A stretch of DNA of 64,000 nucleotides, taken from contig NZ_SGJB01000011.1 in the NCBI RefSeq assembly GCF_006861675.1, positions 1 through 64,000 of the forward strand, read 5' to 3'. The notes beneath the pieces were generated by a model, which saw nothing but the letters and a program-made list of their open reading frames with translations, ran no database searches and was not told the origin of the DNA. Positions 37,668 through 45,440 of the stretch are shown here, in pieces (the stretch's first letter is position 1; each line of letters begins with the position of its first letter). The position numbers and the translations under genes are program-made. The DNA is from Peptacetobacter hominis (GTDB lineage Bacteria; Bacillota; Clostridia; Peptostreptococcales; Peptostreptococcaceae).

Positions 37668-38157
37668 CCCTTTCTGATACTATTTTTTCTTTCCATATTT
37701 CAATAAGCCTATCCAGTGAAAAAACTGCATTTGCAGGGCTAGTCGAAGGAAGCTTTTCATCTTCTATTCCTGTATTTTCAAGGCAGTATTTTACATATAG
37801 TCTATGAGCCTTATCTCCATTTGTATAGACCTTCTTTATATTGCTGTCGTTTATTATTTTTTCAATTTCATTTGGAATTACATCCTTTATACTGCTGTCA
37901 CTCGATCCCTTTATAGTACATGATTTTATTACATCCCATATTGCTATATTGTTTTCAAGTAACATCCTTCTTTTTTCTTCTATACTCTCTGGAACAGGAT
38001 AATCTGTTATCGAAGCTATTACCTTCCAGAATCTGTTCTGCTTATGACCGTAGTAAAAATTCAACTCCCTTGATTTTACAGATGGAAAACTTCCAAGTAT
38101 AAGTATCTCTGAATTTTTATCGTACACTGGTTCAAAAGTATGCTCTTCTCTTTTCAT
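37660..38157 (-). CDS. MUG/DNA-deoxyinosine-glycosylase-like uracil-DNA glycosylase
   Basis: A 165-residue protein of the uracil-DNA glycosylase superfamily in the hypoxanthine-type subgroup: starts with S-E-I-L-I-L-G-S-F-P-S-V-K-S-R, then Y-G-H-K-Q-N-R-F-W, and late L-P-S-T-S-P-A-N-A. These match the DNA-deoxyinosine glycosylase family. First gene of an operon with the B3/B4 and ogt genes, consistent with a base-damage repair unit. No Fe-S cysteines. Confidence 0.85.
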   Translation of the reverse strand: MKREEHTFEPVYDKNSEILILGSFPSVKSRELNFYYGHKQNRFWKVIASITDYPVPESIEEKRRMLLENNIAIWDVIKSCTIKGSSDSSIKDVIPNEIEKIINDSNIKKVYTNGDKAHRLYVKYCLENTGIEDEKLPSTSPANAVFSLDRLIEIWKEKIVSERDV

Positions 38158-38245
38158 ATATACACCTCTGTTTCTGTCACTACATTAATTATACCACCTG
38201 ATTATGTATTTTCTTTCATATTTATATTATATAACTTACATAAAA

Positions 38246-38272
38246 ATATCCCACAGTTTTACCGCGGGATAC
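38246..38272 (-). terminator. Terminator of serC-serA
   Basis: TATCCC / GGGATA stem plus GC pairs inside, followed by TTTTTAT on the minus strand, 26 nt after the serA stop. Confidence 0.75.
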
Positions 38273-38297
38273 TTTTAGGATGGTTTTGGTGTGTGTT

Positions 38298-39455
38298 TTA
38301 TAAATAAACCTGCACTCTTATCATTTCGTCGATTTCCTTGAGCTCCTCTACTGCTCCATTTAATCCGTCACTGTCAAGGTCAATAAGAGTATAGGCATAT
38401 TCTCCTCTTGATTTATTTATAAGGTTTGTTATATTGAGTTTTCTCTTTGTAAGTATGTCAGATATTTTTGATATCATACCTACGACATTTTTATGGAAAC
38501 ATCCTATTCTTATCTTCCCACTTCTCTCCATGTATGCATTCGGCATATTTACAGAGTTTATTATATTTCCATTTTCAAGATATTCCATGAGTTCCTTTGC
38601 TGCCATAACAGCACATTTTTCTTCTGATTCAAAAGTAGATGCTCCAAGATGAGGTATATTATACACCCTGTTGACACCCGCAAGCTTCTTGTTTGGAAAA
38701 TCTGTAACATAACTTCCGACTTTTCCACCGACATTTTCTATTATTGCATCGTCGTCTACAAGTCCACCTCTTGCAAAATTGAGTATATGAACTCCATCTT
38801 TCATCTGTGATATCGTATCGTTATTTATTATATGCTTTGTATTTTCGTTTAGTGGAAGGTGAAGAGTTATATAGTCGCTGTTTTTCAGAAGTTCATTTAT
38901 ATCTGTAGCTCTTTTTATATTTCTTGAAAGATTCCATGCTGCATCCACTGATATAAATGGATCGTATCCATATACGTTCATTCCAAATTCAAGTGCAAGG
39001 TTTGCAACCTTTATTCCTATAGCTCCAAGCCCTATTACACCTATATTTCTTCCTTCTAGCTCATGACCTTTGAATTTCTTCTTTTCTCTTTCGACAACTT
39101 CTTCTATATCGTCTCTTCCATCAAGTGTAGATGTCCATTTAAGTGCTTCATATAGTGGTCTTGCACTCATCAGAAGTCCGACCATTACAAGCTCTTTTAC
39201 TGCATTTGCATTTGCACCTGGAGTGTTAAATACAGCTATTCCTTTTTCAGTGCATTTTTCTATTGGAATATTATTTGTACCCGCTCCAGCCCTTGCAATT
39301 GCCTTTAGATTGTCTTCTAGAACCATACTGTGAAGATTTGAACTTCTAACAAGTATCGCATCTTCCTCTGTTTCATCCTCAACTATATTATATTTTTCAC
39401 TGAACTGTTTTATTCCGTTCTTTGCTATACTGTTATAAAGTCTTATATTATACAT
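38298..39455 (-). CDS. serA: D-3-phosphoglycerate dehydrogenase
   Basis: First enzyme of serine synthesis. 385 residues: NAD-binding Rossmann G-L-G-A-I-G-I near 140, active-site H in N-I-P-H-L-G-A-S-T, R in N-F-A-R-G-G-L-V, and a C-terminal ACT domain (about 310-385) typical of the shorter SerA class. Overlaps the end of serC by 8 nt, forming a serC-serA operon. The third gene, serB, is not in the window. Confidence 0.96.
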   Translation of the reverse strand: MYNIRLYNSIAKNGIKQFSEKYNIVEDETEEDAILVRSSNLHSMVLEDNLKAIARAGAGTNNIPIEKCTEKGIAVFNTPGANANAVKELVMVGLLMSARPLYEALKWTSTLDGRDDIEEVVEREKKKFKGHELEGRNIGVIGLGAIGIKVANLALEFGMNVYGYDPFISVDAAWNLSRNIKRATDINELLKNSDYITLHLPLNENTKHIINNDTISQMKDGVHILNFARGGLVDDDAIIENVGGKVGSYVTDFPNKKLAGVNRVYNIPHLGASTFESEEKCAVMAAKELMEYLENGNIINSVNMPNAYMERSGKIRIGCFHKNVVGMISKISDILTKRKLNITNLINKSRGEYAYTLIDLDSDGLNGAVEELKEIDEMIRVQVYL

Positions 39456-40548
39456 TGCCTAATACCCCTTTCTCAAATTCCTTCATACATTCAACAAGTT
39501 TTTCAACCGCTTCATACGGCATGGCATTGTATATGGAAGCCCTCATCCCTCCTACAGAACGGTGTCCTTTTATATTTACAAATCCTTTTTTCTTTGCAAA
39601 ATCTATAAACTCGGCGTCAAGATTCTTATCTCCTGTAACAAATGGAACATTCATAAGTGATCTGTCCTCTTTTGCTGCTGTTCCTTTGAATACCTTTGAG
39701 TTATCCAGATAATCGTATAGAAGATCTGCTTTTTTTCTGTTTATCTCGCCAAGTTTTTCAAGTGTTCCAAATTCTTTTTCTATCCATTCAAGTACAAGTC
39801 CCATTACATATATAGAAAATGTCGGCGGTGTATTGTACATAGATTCCTTGTCTGCATGGACATAATAACTCAGCATTGCAGGTATTCTATCGTCTTTTTT
39901 GATAAGGTCTTCTCTTATTATTACAACTGTAAGTCCTGCAATTCCCATATTTTTCTGTGCCCCTGCAAATATAAGAGCATAATCTGAAACATTTACCGGT
40001 TCACTCAGTATACAAGAAGATAAATCCGCAACCAGTTTTACTCCCTTTGTATCCGGAAGTTTTTTGTATTTTGTTCCGTATATTGTATTATTTTCACATA
40101 TATACAGATAGTCTATTCCTTCAGGTATATCGAAATCCTTTGGTATATAGCTGAAATTATCCTCCTCACTTGATGCTGCTATTACACATGTTTCATGTCC
40201 ATAAATCCACTCAAGCCTTTTCAGTTCTGCTGCAGCTTTTTTACTCCAAGCTCCAGTATTTACAACAGCAGCTTTTTTATTCTCTCCAAAGAGGTTTACA
40301 GGTATCATTGTAAACTGAAGAGATCCTCCCCCCTGAAGAAATAATACCTTGTAGTTATCAGGTATATTCATAAGCTTTCTAAGTCTTTTTTCTGTTTTCT
40401 CGATGATTCCTTTGAATTCCTGCGAGCGATGACTCATCTCCATTACTGACTGCCCGCATTTTTCGTAATCCATCATCTGGTCTTTAATTTTTTCCAATAC
40501 ATACTCAGGTAGCTGAGATGGTCCTGCACTAAAGTTTAAAACTCGCAT
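39448..40548 (-). CDS. serC: Phosphoserine transaminase
   Basis: PLP enzyme making phosphoserine from 3-phosphohydroxypyruvate. I start at the ATG at 40548 because AAAGGATGA lies just upstream and the product then begins M-R-V-L-N-F-S-A-G-P-S-Q-L-P as in the family; 28 extra in-frame codons upstream are not conserved. PLP lysine in F-A-G-A-Q-K-N-M-G; C-terminal V-G-G-M-R-A-S-I-Y-N-A present. 366 residues. First gene of the serC-serA operon. Confidence 0.96.
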   Translation of the reverse strand: MRVLNFSAGPSQLPEYVLEKIKDQMMDYEKCGQSVMEMSHRSQEFKGIIEKTEKRLRKLMNIPDNYKVLFLQGGGSLQFTMIPVNLFGENKKAAVVNTGAWSKKAAAELKRLEWIYGHETCVIAASSEEDNFSYIPKDFDIPEGIDYLYICENNTIYGTKYKKLPDTKGVKLVADLSSCILSEPVNVSDYALIFAGAQKNMGIAGLTVVIIREDLIKKDDRIPAMLSYYVHADKESMYNTPPTFSIYVMGLVLEWIEKEFGTLEKLGEINRKKADLLYDYLDNSKVFKGTAAKEDRSLMNVPFVTGDKNLDAEFIDFAKKKGFVNIKGHRSVGGMRASIYNAMPYEAVEKLVECMKEFEKGVLGNV

Positions 40549-40862
40549 ATTCAAATCATCCTTTCTTAAATATTTACCGACTATCTTATCACAGAGAATT
40601 TTCTTTTGCAATATACAAATTTTTAAATTCATTTTTCTCAGTTTTTTGAATTCAGATATATTGGTATATTAGTAAATATTATTATTACTATACCTTTATT
40701 GAATATTTATTTTTGCATGTTATATCTATTTTTATGTTTATTATTTATTTTTTTGTATACACAATTTTCTGTACAATTCCTATAATTTTCAAAATAATGC
40801 TTGATTGTATATTTTCTCTGTTATATAATCTTGATTAAAACTTTTATACAGGAGGTAGCCGT
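40549..40862. other. 314-bp divergent spacer, nothing coding
   Basis: AT-rich spacer between serC (leftward) and the histidinol-phosphatase-like gene (rightward). No ORF or strong hairpin; promoters for both sides must be here, but I cannot single out a convincing pair. CAGGAGG lies 6-8 nt before the ATG at 40863. Confidence 0.6.
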
Positions 40863-41642
40863 ATGATAGATGCTCATATACACATCGAAAAAAGTCCATA
40901 TACAATAGATTGGATAAATGAATACGTCAGGTATGCACAGGAGAGAGGTCTTTCGGAAATAAATCTGCTTGAACATACACACAGATTTACGGAATGGATG
41001 CCTCTTTATGAAGCTTCGAGAAAAAAGGATCCTCTTGCTGCAAAGTGGGTAGATGATCATATAACAATCCCTATACAGGATTATTACGACTTTATACAGA
41101 AGGCCAGAGAATATAATTTTCCAATAAAGGTTAATTTCGGTCTTGAAGTATGCTATTTTCCAGATAAGAATGAATTTATAAAAGATATGCTCAATGAATT
41201 TGATTTCGATTTTGTAGTCGGAAGTGTTCATTATGCATTTGATGTTCCATATGATATAAAAGGATTGTCTGAAAAAATTCTATGGGATAAATATCCCGTA
41301 GATGATATATATGAGGATTATTTTGATAGATGCATGAAATGTGTAGAGTCAGGTCTTTTCTGCCAGCTTGGCCATCCTGATACAATCAAGATGTTTGACA
41401 GTTACAAACCTTCTATAGACACAGCACCTCTATACGAAAAACTTGCTGACTCTCTGCACAGAAACAATGTAATGGCTGAAAACAATGTTGGATGCTATTA
41501 TAGGTATGGTCATCCGGATATGGGGCTTTCTGATGATGTTTTTAATATTTTCAGGGATAAGGGAGTTAAAATAATCACTGCTTCTGATGCTCATAAACCG
41601 GAACATGTAGGAATGTATATAAAAGAAATAACAAATAAATAA
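40863..41642 (+). CDS. Histidinol-phosphatase-like PHP-domain protein
   Basis: A 259-residue PHP hydrolase of the HisJ/HisK type: D-A-H-I-H-I-E at the N-terminus, E-H-T-H-R-F, the E/C-x-F metal text L-E-V-C-Y-F, G-S-V-H-Y, L-G-H-P-D and S-D-A-H near the end. By family it removes phosphate from histidinol-phosphate. No other his genes lie near, so a different phosphomonoester is possible. Followed by a long palindromic terminator. Confidence 0.85.
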   Translation: MIDAHIHIEKSPYTIDWINEYVRYAQERGLSEINLLEHTHRFTEWMPLYEASRKKDPLAAKWVDDHITIPIQDYYDFIQKAREYNFPIKVNFGLEVCYFPDKNEFIKDMLNEFDFDFVVGSVHYAFDVPYDIKGLSEKILWDKYPVDDIYEDYFDRCMKCVESGLFCQLGHPDTIKMFDSYKPSIDTAPLYEKLADSLHRNNVMAENNVGCYYRYGHPDMGLSDDVFNIFRDKGVKIITASDAHKPEHVGMYIKEITNK

Positions 41643-41651
41643 TTACCCAAA

Positions 41652-41698
41652 AATAAAAATCAGCGTTTATATTTCATATTTACGCTGATTTTTATTTA
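41652..41698 (+). terminator. Terminator of the PHP gene
   Basis: AATAAAAATCAGCGT / ACGCTGATTTTTATT, 15-bp stem with AT-rich loop. It marks the left edge of the accessory region. Confidence 0.8.
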
Positions 41699-41739
41699 AC
41701 TATCTTTTGTAATATTTTTATATTATGGTCATTAATATA

Positions 41740-42747
41740 TACATAAATACATTAATTTTATCATTAGTAATGAATATATTTTTTCTACAGAATCATTAAC
41801 TTGTAAATTTCTTAATATCTCATGTAATGATTTTCCTAACTGTTTAGTATTACATGGTATATTATGTCCTTTAAATAATACTTCTTTTTTTAATCTATTC
41901 TATAGGGACATATATTACCATTCCAAATTTTTTGTATATTCATAAAATCCTCTTGTTACAATAACACCTATAATTTCTTTAAAAGTTCCAATATATTTAT
42001 CACCCGAAACCCTTCCACCAGATACTTTTATACTAGAATCTGATTTCATTCTTTAACAAAAAATTAAAATATCTCCCTTTTTTATCTGCATAAACTTAGA
42101 TAGTCCTCTAATTCTTCTCCTATTCTTCTCTAGTGATCCATATCTCATTATCCAATACTATATCAAAATTACTTTTAGTTGTAATATAAAATAAATATAT
42201 TTGATATTCATTAGATTTCTTTACTGATTTATCAATTCCTTGAGGATTTTCTAGAGATAATTTCTCTGAATTTTGCTTAAATCATCCTACTTAAACCCTC
42301 TTTTTTTACTTCTATTTGTTCAACAAGAAATCCTAAATTTTGCTTATATACAACTAAAAATCCTTCATTATTTCTTAATTCCTTTATATCATGTCTATAT
42401 TTATCAAAGTTTTTTGTAAGCCACTCTATTTCTATTGGCACTACTCTTCCATTACTTAAGAATTTTGACTAGTATCCGTATATCCACCAAATCTAGGATT
42501 TCTTTTTTCTGAATCTATCTCAGTTCTATCCTTTAATTTATATGTTACATCTATCTTTCCAATATTTAATTAATATTATTTCATTAACTATTTTTCGATT
42601 TTTATTCATTTGATATTAATCTATTTAGCTTGCTTCCTATAATTTTATCTTTAAAATCTTTATCAGATTTAATCCCATCTTTCTAAGTATTATAAAATAG
42701 TCTATCACTTGAATGATTTTTAATTGATATGTGATATCATCTTTCAT
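41740..42747 (-). pseudogene. Frameshifted EVE-domain/restriction-type gene
   Basis: There is no intact gene in this 1.0 kb, but on the minus strand an ATG at 42747, directly abutting the hflX stop, opens a protein that can be followed across several frameshifts and stops. Recognisable pieces in order: M-K-D-D-I-T-Y-Q-L-K; then G-R-V-V-P-I-E-I-E-W-L-T-K-N-F-D (about 42440) and N-E-G-F-L-V-V-Y-K-Q-N; then I-Y-L-F-Y-I-T-T-K; then near the end Q-I-K-K-G-D-I-L-I-F and F-K-E-I-I-G-V-I-V-T-R-G-F-Y, which resembles an EVE/PUA-like domain (about 42080-41900); last I-P-C-N-T-K-Q-L-G-K-S-L. The E-I-E-W text may be part of a nuclease fold. Family call is pattern-based; decay is certain. Confidence 0.55.
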
Positions 42748-44007
42748 TTAATCATTGTTTATTATATATGGTTGGTATTTAACATAATCTTCTTTACTAC
42801 ATTCTATACTAAATAAAGTTCCTTCATTAGTATATTCAATTTCTAGAACAGTCGAACTATTCATTATATAAGATATCATTTTCCCATCTTCATAAGGAAC
42901 CATCACCTTACATTTTATATAATCTATAAATATATTTTTACATATAGAGTTCAATAATTTTTCTATACCTATATGTTTTTTAGCTGAAACCATTATCCCT
43001 TCTATATTGAATGTATCTAATTCCACTAAATCAACTTTATTATATACATAAATCACAGGAATATTATCCGCCCCTATTTGATTTAATGTTTCATTTGTTA
43101 CATTTATATGATTTTCATAATTAGGATTAGATATATCAATCACATGAAGTAATAAGTCCGCATCACAAACTTCTTCTAGAGTAGACCTAAAAGCTTTTAC
43201 TAAACTATGAGGTAAATCCCCAACAAATCCCACTGTATCTGATAATAAAAAAGATTTATTATTATCTAATTTTATATTTCTAACATAAGTTTCTAAAGTT
43301 GCAAATAGCATATTTTTTTCAAATACTTTTTTATCTTCATCATTTATAAACTTCTCTACTAAAGCATTCATAACAGATGACTTACCAGCATTTGTATATC
43401 CTACTAAAGCTACATTAGGAATATTAGATTTTTTCCTTTTACTTTTTTGTACTTCTCTTTGATTTTTTAATACTTCAAGCTCTTTATTTAAATTAGCAAT
43501 TTTATCTTCTATTCTTCTACGGTCTAATTCTAATTTTGTTTCTCCTGCGCCTCTGTTTTTAGTCCCTACTCCACCACTTTGACGACCTAAATCTTCATTT
43601 GAACCAACTAATCTTGGTAATTCATATTGGAGCTTCGCAACCTCTACTTGTAATTTAGATTCTCTTGTTTTTGCTCTATTTGCAAAGATATCTAATATTA
43701 ACGCAGTTCTATCTATGACATTACAATTTATTTCTTCTTCAATATTTTTAACTTGTGACGCTGATAATTCATTATTAAATATAACTATATCTGCATTGTT
43801 TTCTTCTACTAAATTTTTTAATTCATCTATCTTCCCACTACCCATATAAAAAGTAGAGTTAACTTTCTTTGAATTCTGCTTAATTTGACCAACAGTTTCT
43901 ATTTTGCAAGCTAAGCATAAATTTTTTAATTCTTCCATAGATTCATCAAAATTATTTTTATTATTTATATTAATTCCTACAATTATTCCTTTTTTTATCA
44001 TCTTCAT
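42748..44007 (-). CDS. hflX: HflX-type GTPase, HflXr resistance-like
   Basis: A 419-residue ribosome-binding GTPase. N-terminal HflX domain, the glycine-rich G-S-N-E-D-L-G-R-Q-S-G-G-V-G-T-K-N-R-G-A-G-E-T-K (139-157), then G1 G-Y-T-N-A-G-K-S (203-210), G3 D-T-V-G-F and G4 N-K-V-D, and a C-terminal domain. HflX splits stalled 70S ribosomes; a variant in Listeria gives macrolide/lincosamide resistance. I favour that variant because this copy is in an acquired operon downstream of erm and has its own RLR leader peptide (44100-44144). Leucine codons are mostly TTA, unlike neighbouring core genes. Confidence 0.9.
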   Translation of the reverse strand: MKMIKKGIIVGININNKNNFDESMEELKNLCLACKIETVGQIKQNSKKVNSTFYMGSGKIDELKNLVEENNADIVIFNNELSASQVKNIEEEINCNVIDRTALILDIFANRAKTRESKLQVEVAKLQYELPRLVGSNEDLGRQSGGVGTKNRGAGETKLELDRRRIEDKIANLNKELEVLKNQREVQKSKRKKSNIPNVALVGYTNAGKSSVMNALVEKFINDEDKKVFEKNMLFATLETYVRNIKLDNNKSFLLSDTVGFVGDLPHSLVKAFRSTLEEVCDADLLLHVIDISNPNYENHINVTNETLNQIGADNIPVIYVYNKVDLVELDTFNIEGIMVSAKKHIGIEKLLNSICKNIFIDYIKCKVMVPYEDGKMISYIMNSSTVLEIEYTNEGTLFSIECSKEDYVKYQPYIINND

Positions 44008-44047
44008 AATCTCCTGTAATTTTATATTTAAATATTAACTTTAAATA

Positions 44048-44098
44048 TCACGGGATTATGACTCTTTATTAAATTAAGATAATAGCCACAACCCGTGA
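44048..44098 (-). promoter_or_regulatory. Attenuator-type stem before hflX
   Basis: Inverted repeat TCACGGGTTGTGGC / GTCATAATCCCGTGA, 14 paired positions with one bulge, starting 2 nt after the leader-peptide stop. The counterpart before erm (44986-45039) differs in bases on both arms but keeps the pairing. No T tract follows. Confidence 0.75.
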
Positions 44099-44099
44099 C

Positions 44100-44144
44100 T
44101 TATCCTCTTAATCTTATTGACGCTATTCCACCATTCATAATCAT
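44100..44144 (-). CDS. Leader peptide MIMNGGIASIRLRG
   Basis: A 14-codon ORF with AGGAGGTGT at good spacing, 93 nt before hflX. The peptide ends I-R-L-R-G-stop; the R-L-R triplet is the arginine-x-arginine arrest signature of macrolide-sensing leader peptides. It matches the erm leader at 12 of 14 residues. Inferred role: drug-dependent ribosome stalling on R-L-R changes the folding of the stem at 44048-44098 and releases hflX expression. The sequence alone shows the ORF, motif and stem; the drug response is inferred. Confidence 0.8.
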   Translation of the reverse strand: MIMNGGIASIRLRG

Positions 44145-44175
44145 TTTAACACCTCCTAATTTAAATCTACTATTA

Positions 44176-44946
44176 CTAATCTATCTTTTGTTTATATCTA
44201 AATAACTGTATCCAATCATTATAAGAAACTTCACTAATATTATTAAGATTTATACCTAGGTATTTAATTACTGCATGAATTTGATTTTTTGTAAATACAT
44301 CTCTTAAGTTATTAATAGACTTAGATATAAAACTTGTATATTCATTCCATTCATCTTTAGATATATCATATTTATATTTTCTTTTAAAATATACTAAGAC
44401 GCAATCTACACTAGGCATTGGATGGAAGTCTTCTCTTTTAAAATAGTGTACTATCTTAATATCAAATTTAGTTTTTAAAAGTAATGATAATTTATTCTCT
44501 CTAGGTATTCCCATGAATCTTTTAGCTGCACCTTTCTCCATAACTAACCACATCTCAGTTGGTGGGTTTAACTCTTCTAAAAATCTCTTAATGATCTTTG
44601 TTGTTATATAAAAAGGAATATTAGAGAATACCTTATATTCTCTTTTTTTAGGTAATTTACAATTTAAAAAATCTTTATTAATAAGAGTAACATTATTTTT
44701 GCTTTTAAATTTATTTACTAAATTTTCATATAAATTTCTATCTAATTCTATAGCTGTAACCCAATAACTTTTTTCACATAAAACTTCTGTTATATGACCT
44801 TTTCCTGGTCCAATTTCAATAATAAAATCATTTTTGGATATATTTGTTTTTTTTATTAATTTATATATAGTATTTTTACTAGTAATAAAATTTTGCGATA
44901 CACTAATATCAACTTTTCCTCTATAATTATTACTTTTAGCTTTCAT
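44176..44946 (-). CDS. erm: 23S rRNA (adenine-N6) dimethyltransferase, Erm class
   Basis: Methylates A2058 of 23S rRNA, blocking macrolides, lincosamides and streptogramin B. 256 residues: SAM motif I E-I-G-P-G-K-G-H (44-51), acidic E-L-D (68-70), catalytic N-I-P-F (109-112), and the M-E-K-G-A-A-K-R-F-M text that distinguishes Erm from the housekeeping KsgA. The C-terminal lobe is complete. AAGGAG precedes the ATG. Leader peptide at 45041-45085. Which Erm class it belongs to cannot be settled without alignment. Confidence 0.93.
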   Translation of the reverse strand: MKAKSNNYRGKVDISVSQNFITSKNTIYKLIKKTNISKNDFIIEIGPGKGHITEVLCEKSYWVTAIELDRNLYENLVNKFKSKNNVTLINKDFLNCKLPKKREYKVFSNIPFYITTKIIKRFLEELNPPTEMWLVMEKGAAKRFMGIPRENKLSLLLKTKFDIKIVHYFKREDFHPMPSVDCVLVYFKRKYKYDISKDEWNEYTSFISKSINNLRDVFTKNQIHAVIKYLGINLNNISEVSYNDWIQLFRYKQKID

Positions 44947-44985
44947 TCATAATCTCCTTAATTCACTATTTTTACTCTTTAAATA

Positions 44986-45039
44986 GCACGGAGTTATGAC
45001 ATTATATTAAATTTGTTTAACGATAGCCACAACTCGTGC
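44986..45039 (-). promoter_or_regulatory. Attenuator-type stem before erm
   Basis: Inverted repeat GCACGAGTTGTGGC / GTCATAACTCCGTGC (14 pairs, one bulge) starting 1-2 nt after the leader stop. A rival hairpin GATAGC / GCTATC (in the leader end and the loop) and AATAGC / GCTATT pairing offer alternative folds, as in known erm attenuators. Confidence 0.75.
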
Positions 45040-45040
45040 G

Positions 45041-45085
45041 CTATCTTCTTAATCTCATTGACGCTATTCCACCATTCATAATCAT
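45041..45085 (-). CDS. Erm leader peptide MIMNGGIASMRLRR
   Basis: A 14-codon ORF preceded by AGGAGG (6-8 nt spacing). The end M-R-L-R-R contains the M-R-L-R arrest motif known from ErmD-type leaders. The stop codon is followed at once by the inducible stem at 44986-45039. Role inferred from this match: macrolide- or ketolide-dependent stalling induces erm. Confidence 0.85.
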   Translation of the reverse strand: MIMNGGIASMRLRR

Positions 45086-45219
45086 TTTATTTCCTCCTAT
45101 TTTTCATATAATAAGCTTTAAATATTTGTTTATAATTTTTGCATCTTTATTAAGTAGTTATTTTCAACTGAAGATATTTTTAAATTATTTCATTATTATT
45201 TCTATCCTAACTATTAATA

Positions 45220-45245
45220 TTAAATAGCGTAGAACTATAACATTA
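45220..45245 (-). other. Remnant of a third attenuator copy
   Basis: The minus-strand text here (ATGTTATAGTTCTACGCT-ATTTAA) resembles the 3' arm of the erm stem (ATGTCATAACTCCGTGCT-ATTTAA), but no leader or gene precedes it in the same arrangement. It looks like a relic of a duplicated leader unit. Confidence 0.4.
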
Positions 45246-45286
45246 TAAAAATCCCCTAGAATATAAATCACTATTCCAGGGGATTT
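45244..45286 (-). terminator. Terminator-like hairpin after 23-codon leader
   Basis: AAATCCCCTGGAATA / TATTCTAGGGGATTT, 15-bp stem with one mismatch, followed by TTTTAT on the minus strand. It lies 20 nt after the 23-codon ORF stop and before the erm leader, so it would be the transcription attenuator of the whole operon. Adjacent to it, GTATATTA (in the leader ORF, 45315-45322) can pair with TAATATAC (45287-45294) as a competing stem. Confidence 0.75.
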
Positions 45287-45306
45287 GTATATTAAACACA
45301 TGCTAT

Positions 45307-45378
45307 CTAATTTATAATATACCCAGGAGTAATATATATTTTTTTTAATTTACTAAGCATTATACATAAATTTTTCAT
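45307..45378 (-). CDS. 23-residue leader ORF upstream of the erm-hflX operon
   Basis: An ATG at 45378 with AAAGGAG 8 nt upstream opens 23 codons ending at a TAG at 45307. The product begins M-K-N-L-C-I-M-L-S-K-L-K-K and contains K-L-K, a K/R-x-K/R triplet of the kind that stalls in the presence of macrolides. A promoter lies 34 nt upstream and the terminator-like hairpin follows. I read it as a drug-sensing leader. Not recognised as a described leader peptide. Confidence 0.65.
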   Translation of the reverse strand: MKNLCIMLSKLKKIYITPGYIIN

Positions 45379-45411
45379 AAATACAACTCCTTTCATATTT
45401 TTTACATATCA

Positions 45412-45440
45412 ATAATACCATAAACTATATTTGCAGTAAA
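45412..45440 (-). promoter_or_regulatory. Promoter of the leader-erm-hflX operon
   Basis: On the minus strand: TTTACT (45440-45435), 17-nt spacer, TGG-TATTAT (extended -10, 45417-45412). It lies 34 nt upstream of the 23-codon ORF start. Confidence 0.65.

Noticed and set aside
44048..44098. The stem before hflX as an intrinsic terminator.
   Set aside because: No T tract follows either copy of the stem, so a translation-type or other attenuation is more likely than simple termination.
44176..44946. The gene could be the housekeeping rRNA dimethyltransferase KsgA (RsmA).
   Set aside because: Its text around M-E-K-G-A-A-K-R-F and the 256-residue length fit Erm, and it has an arrest-type leader peptide and sits in accessory DNA.
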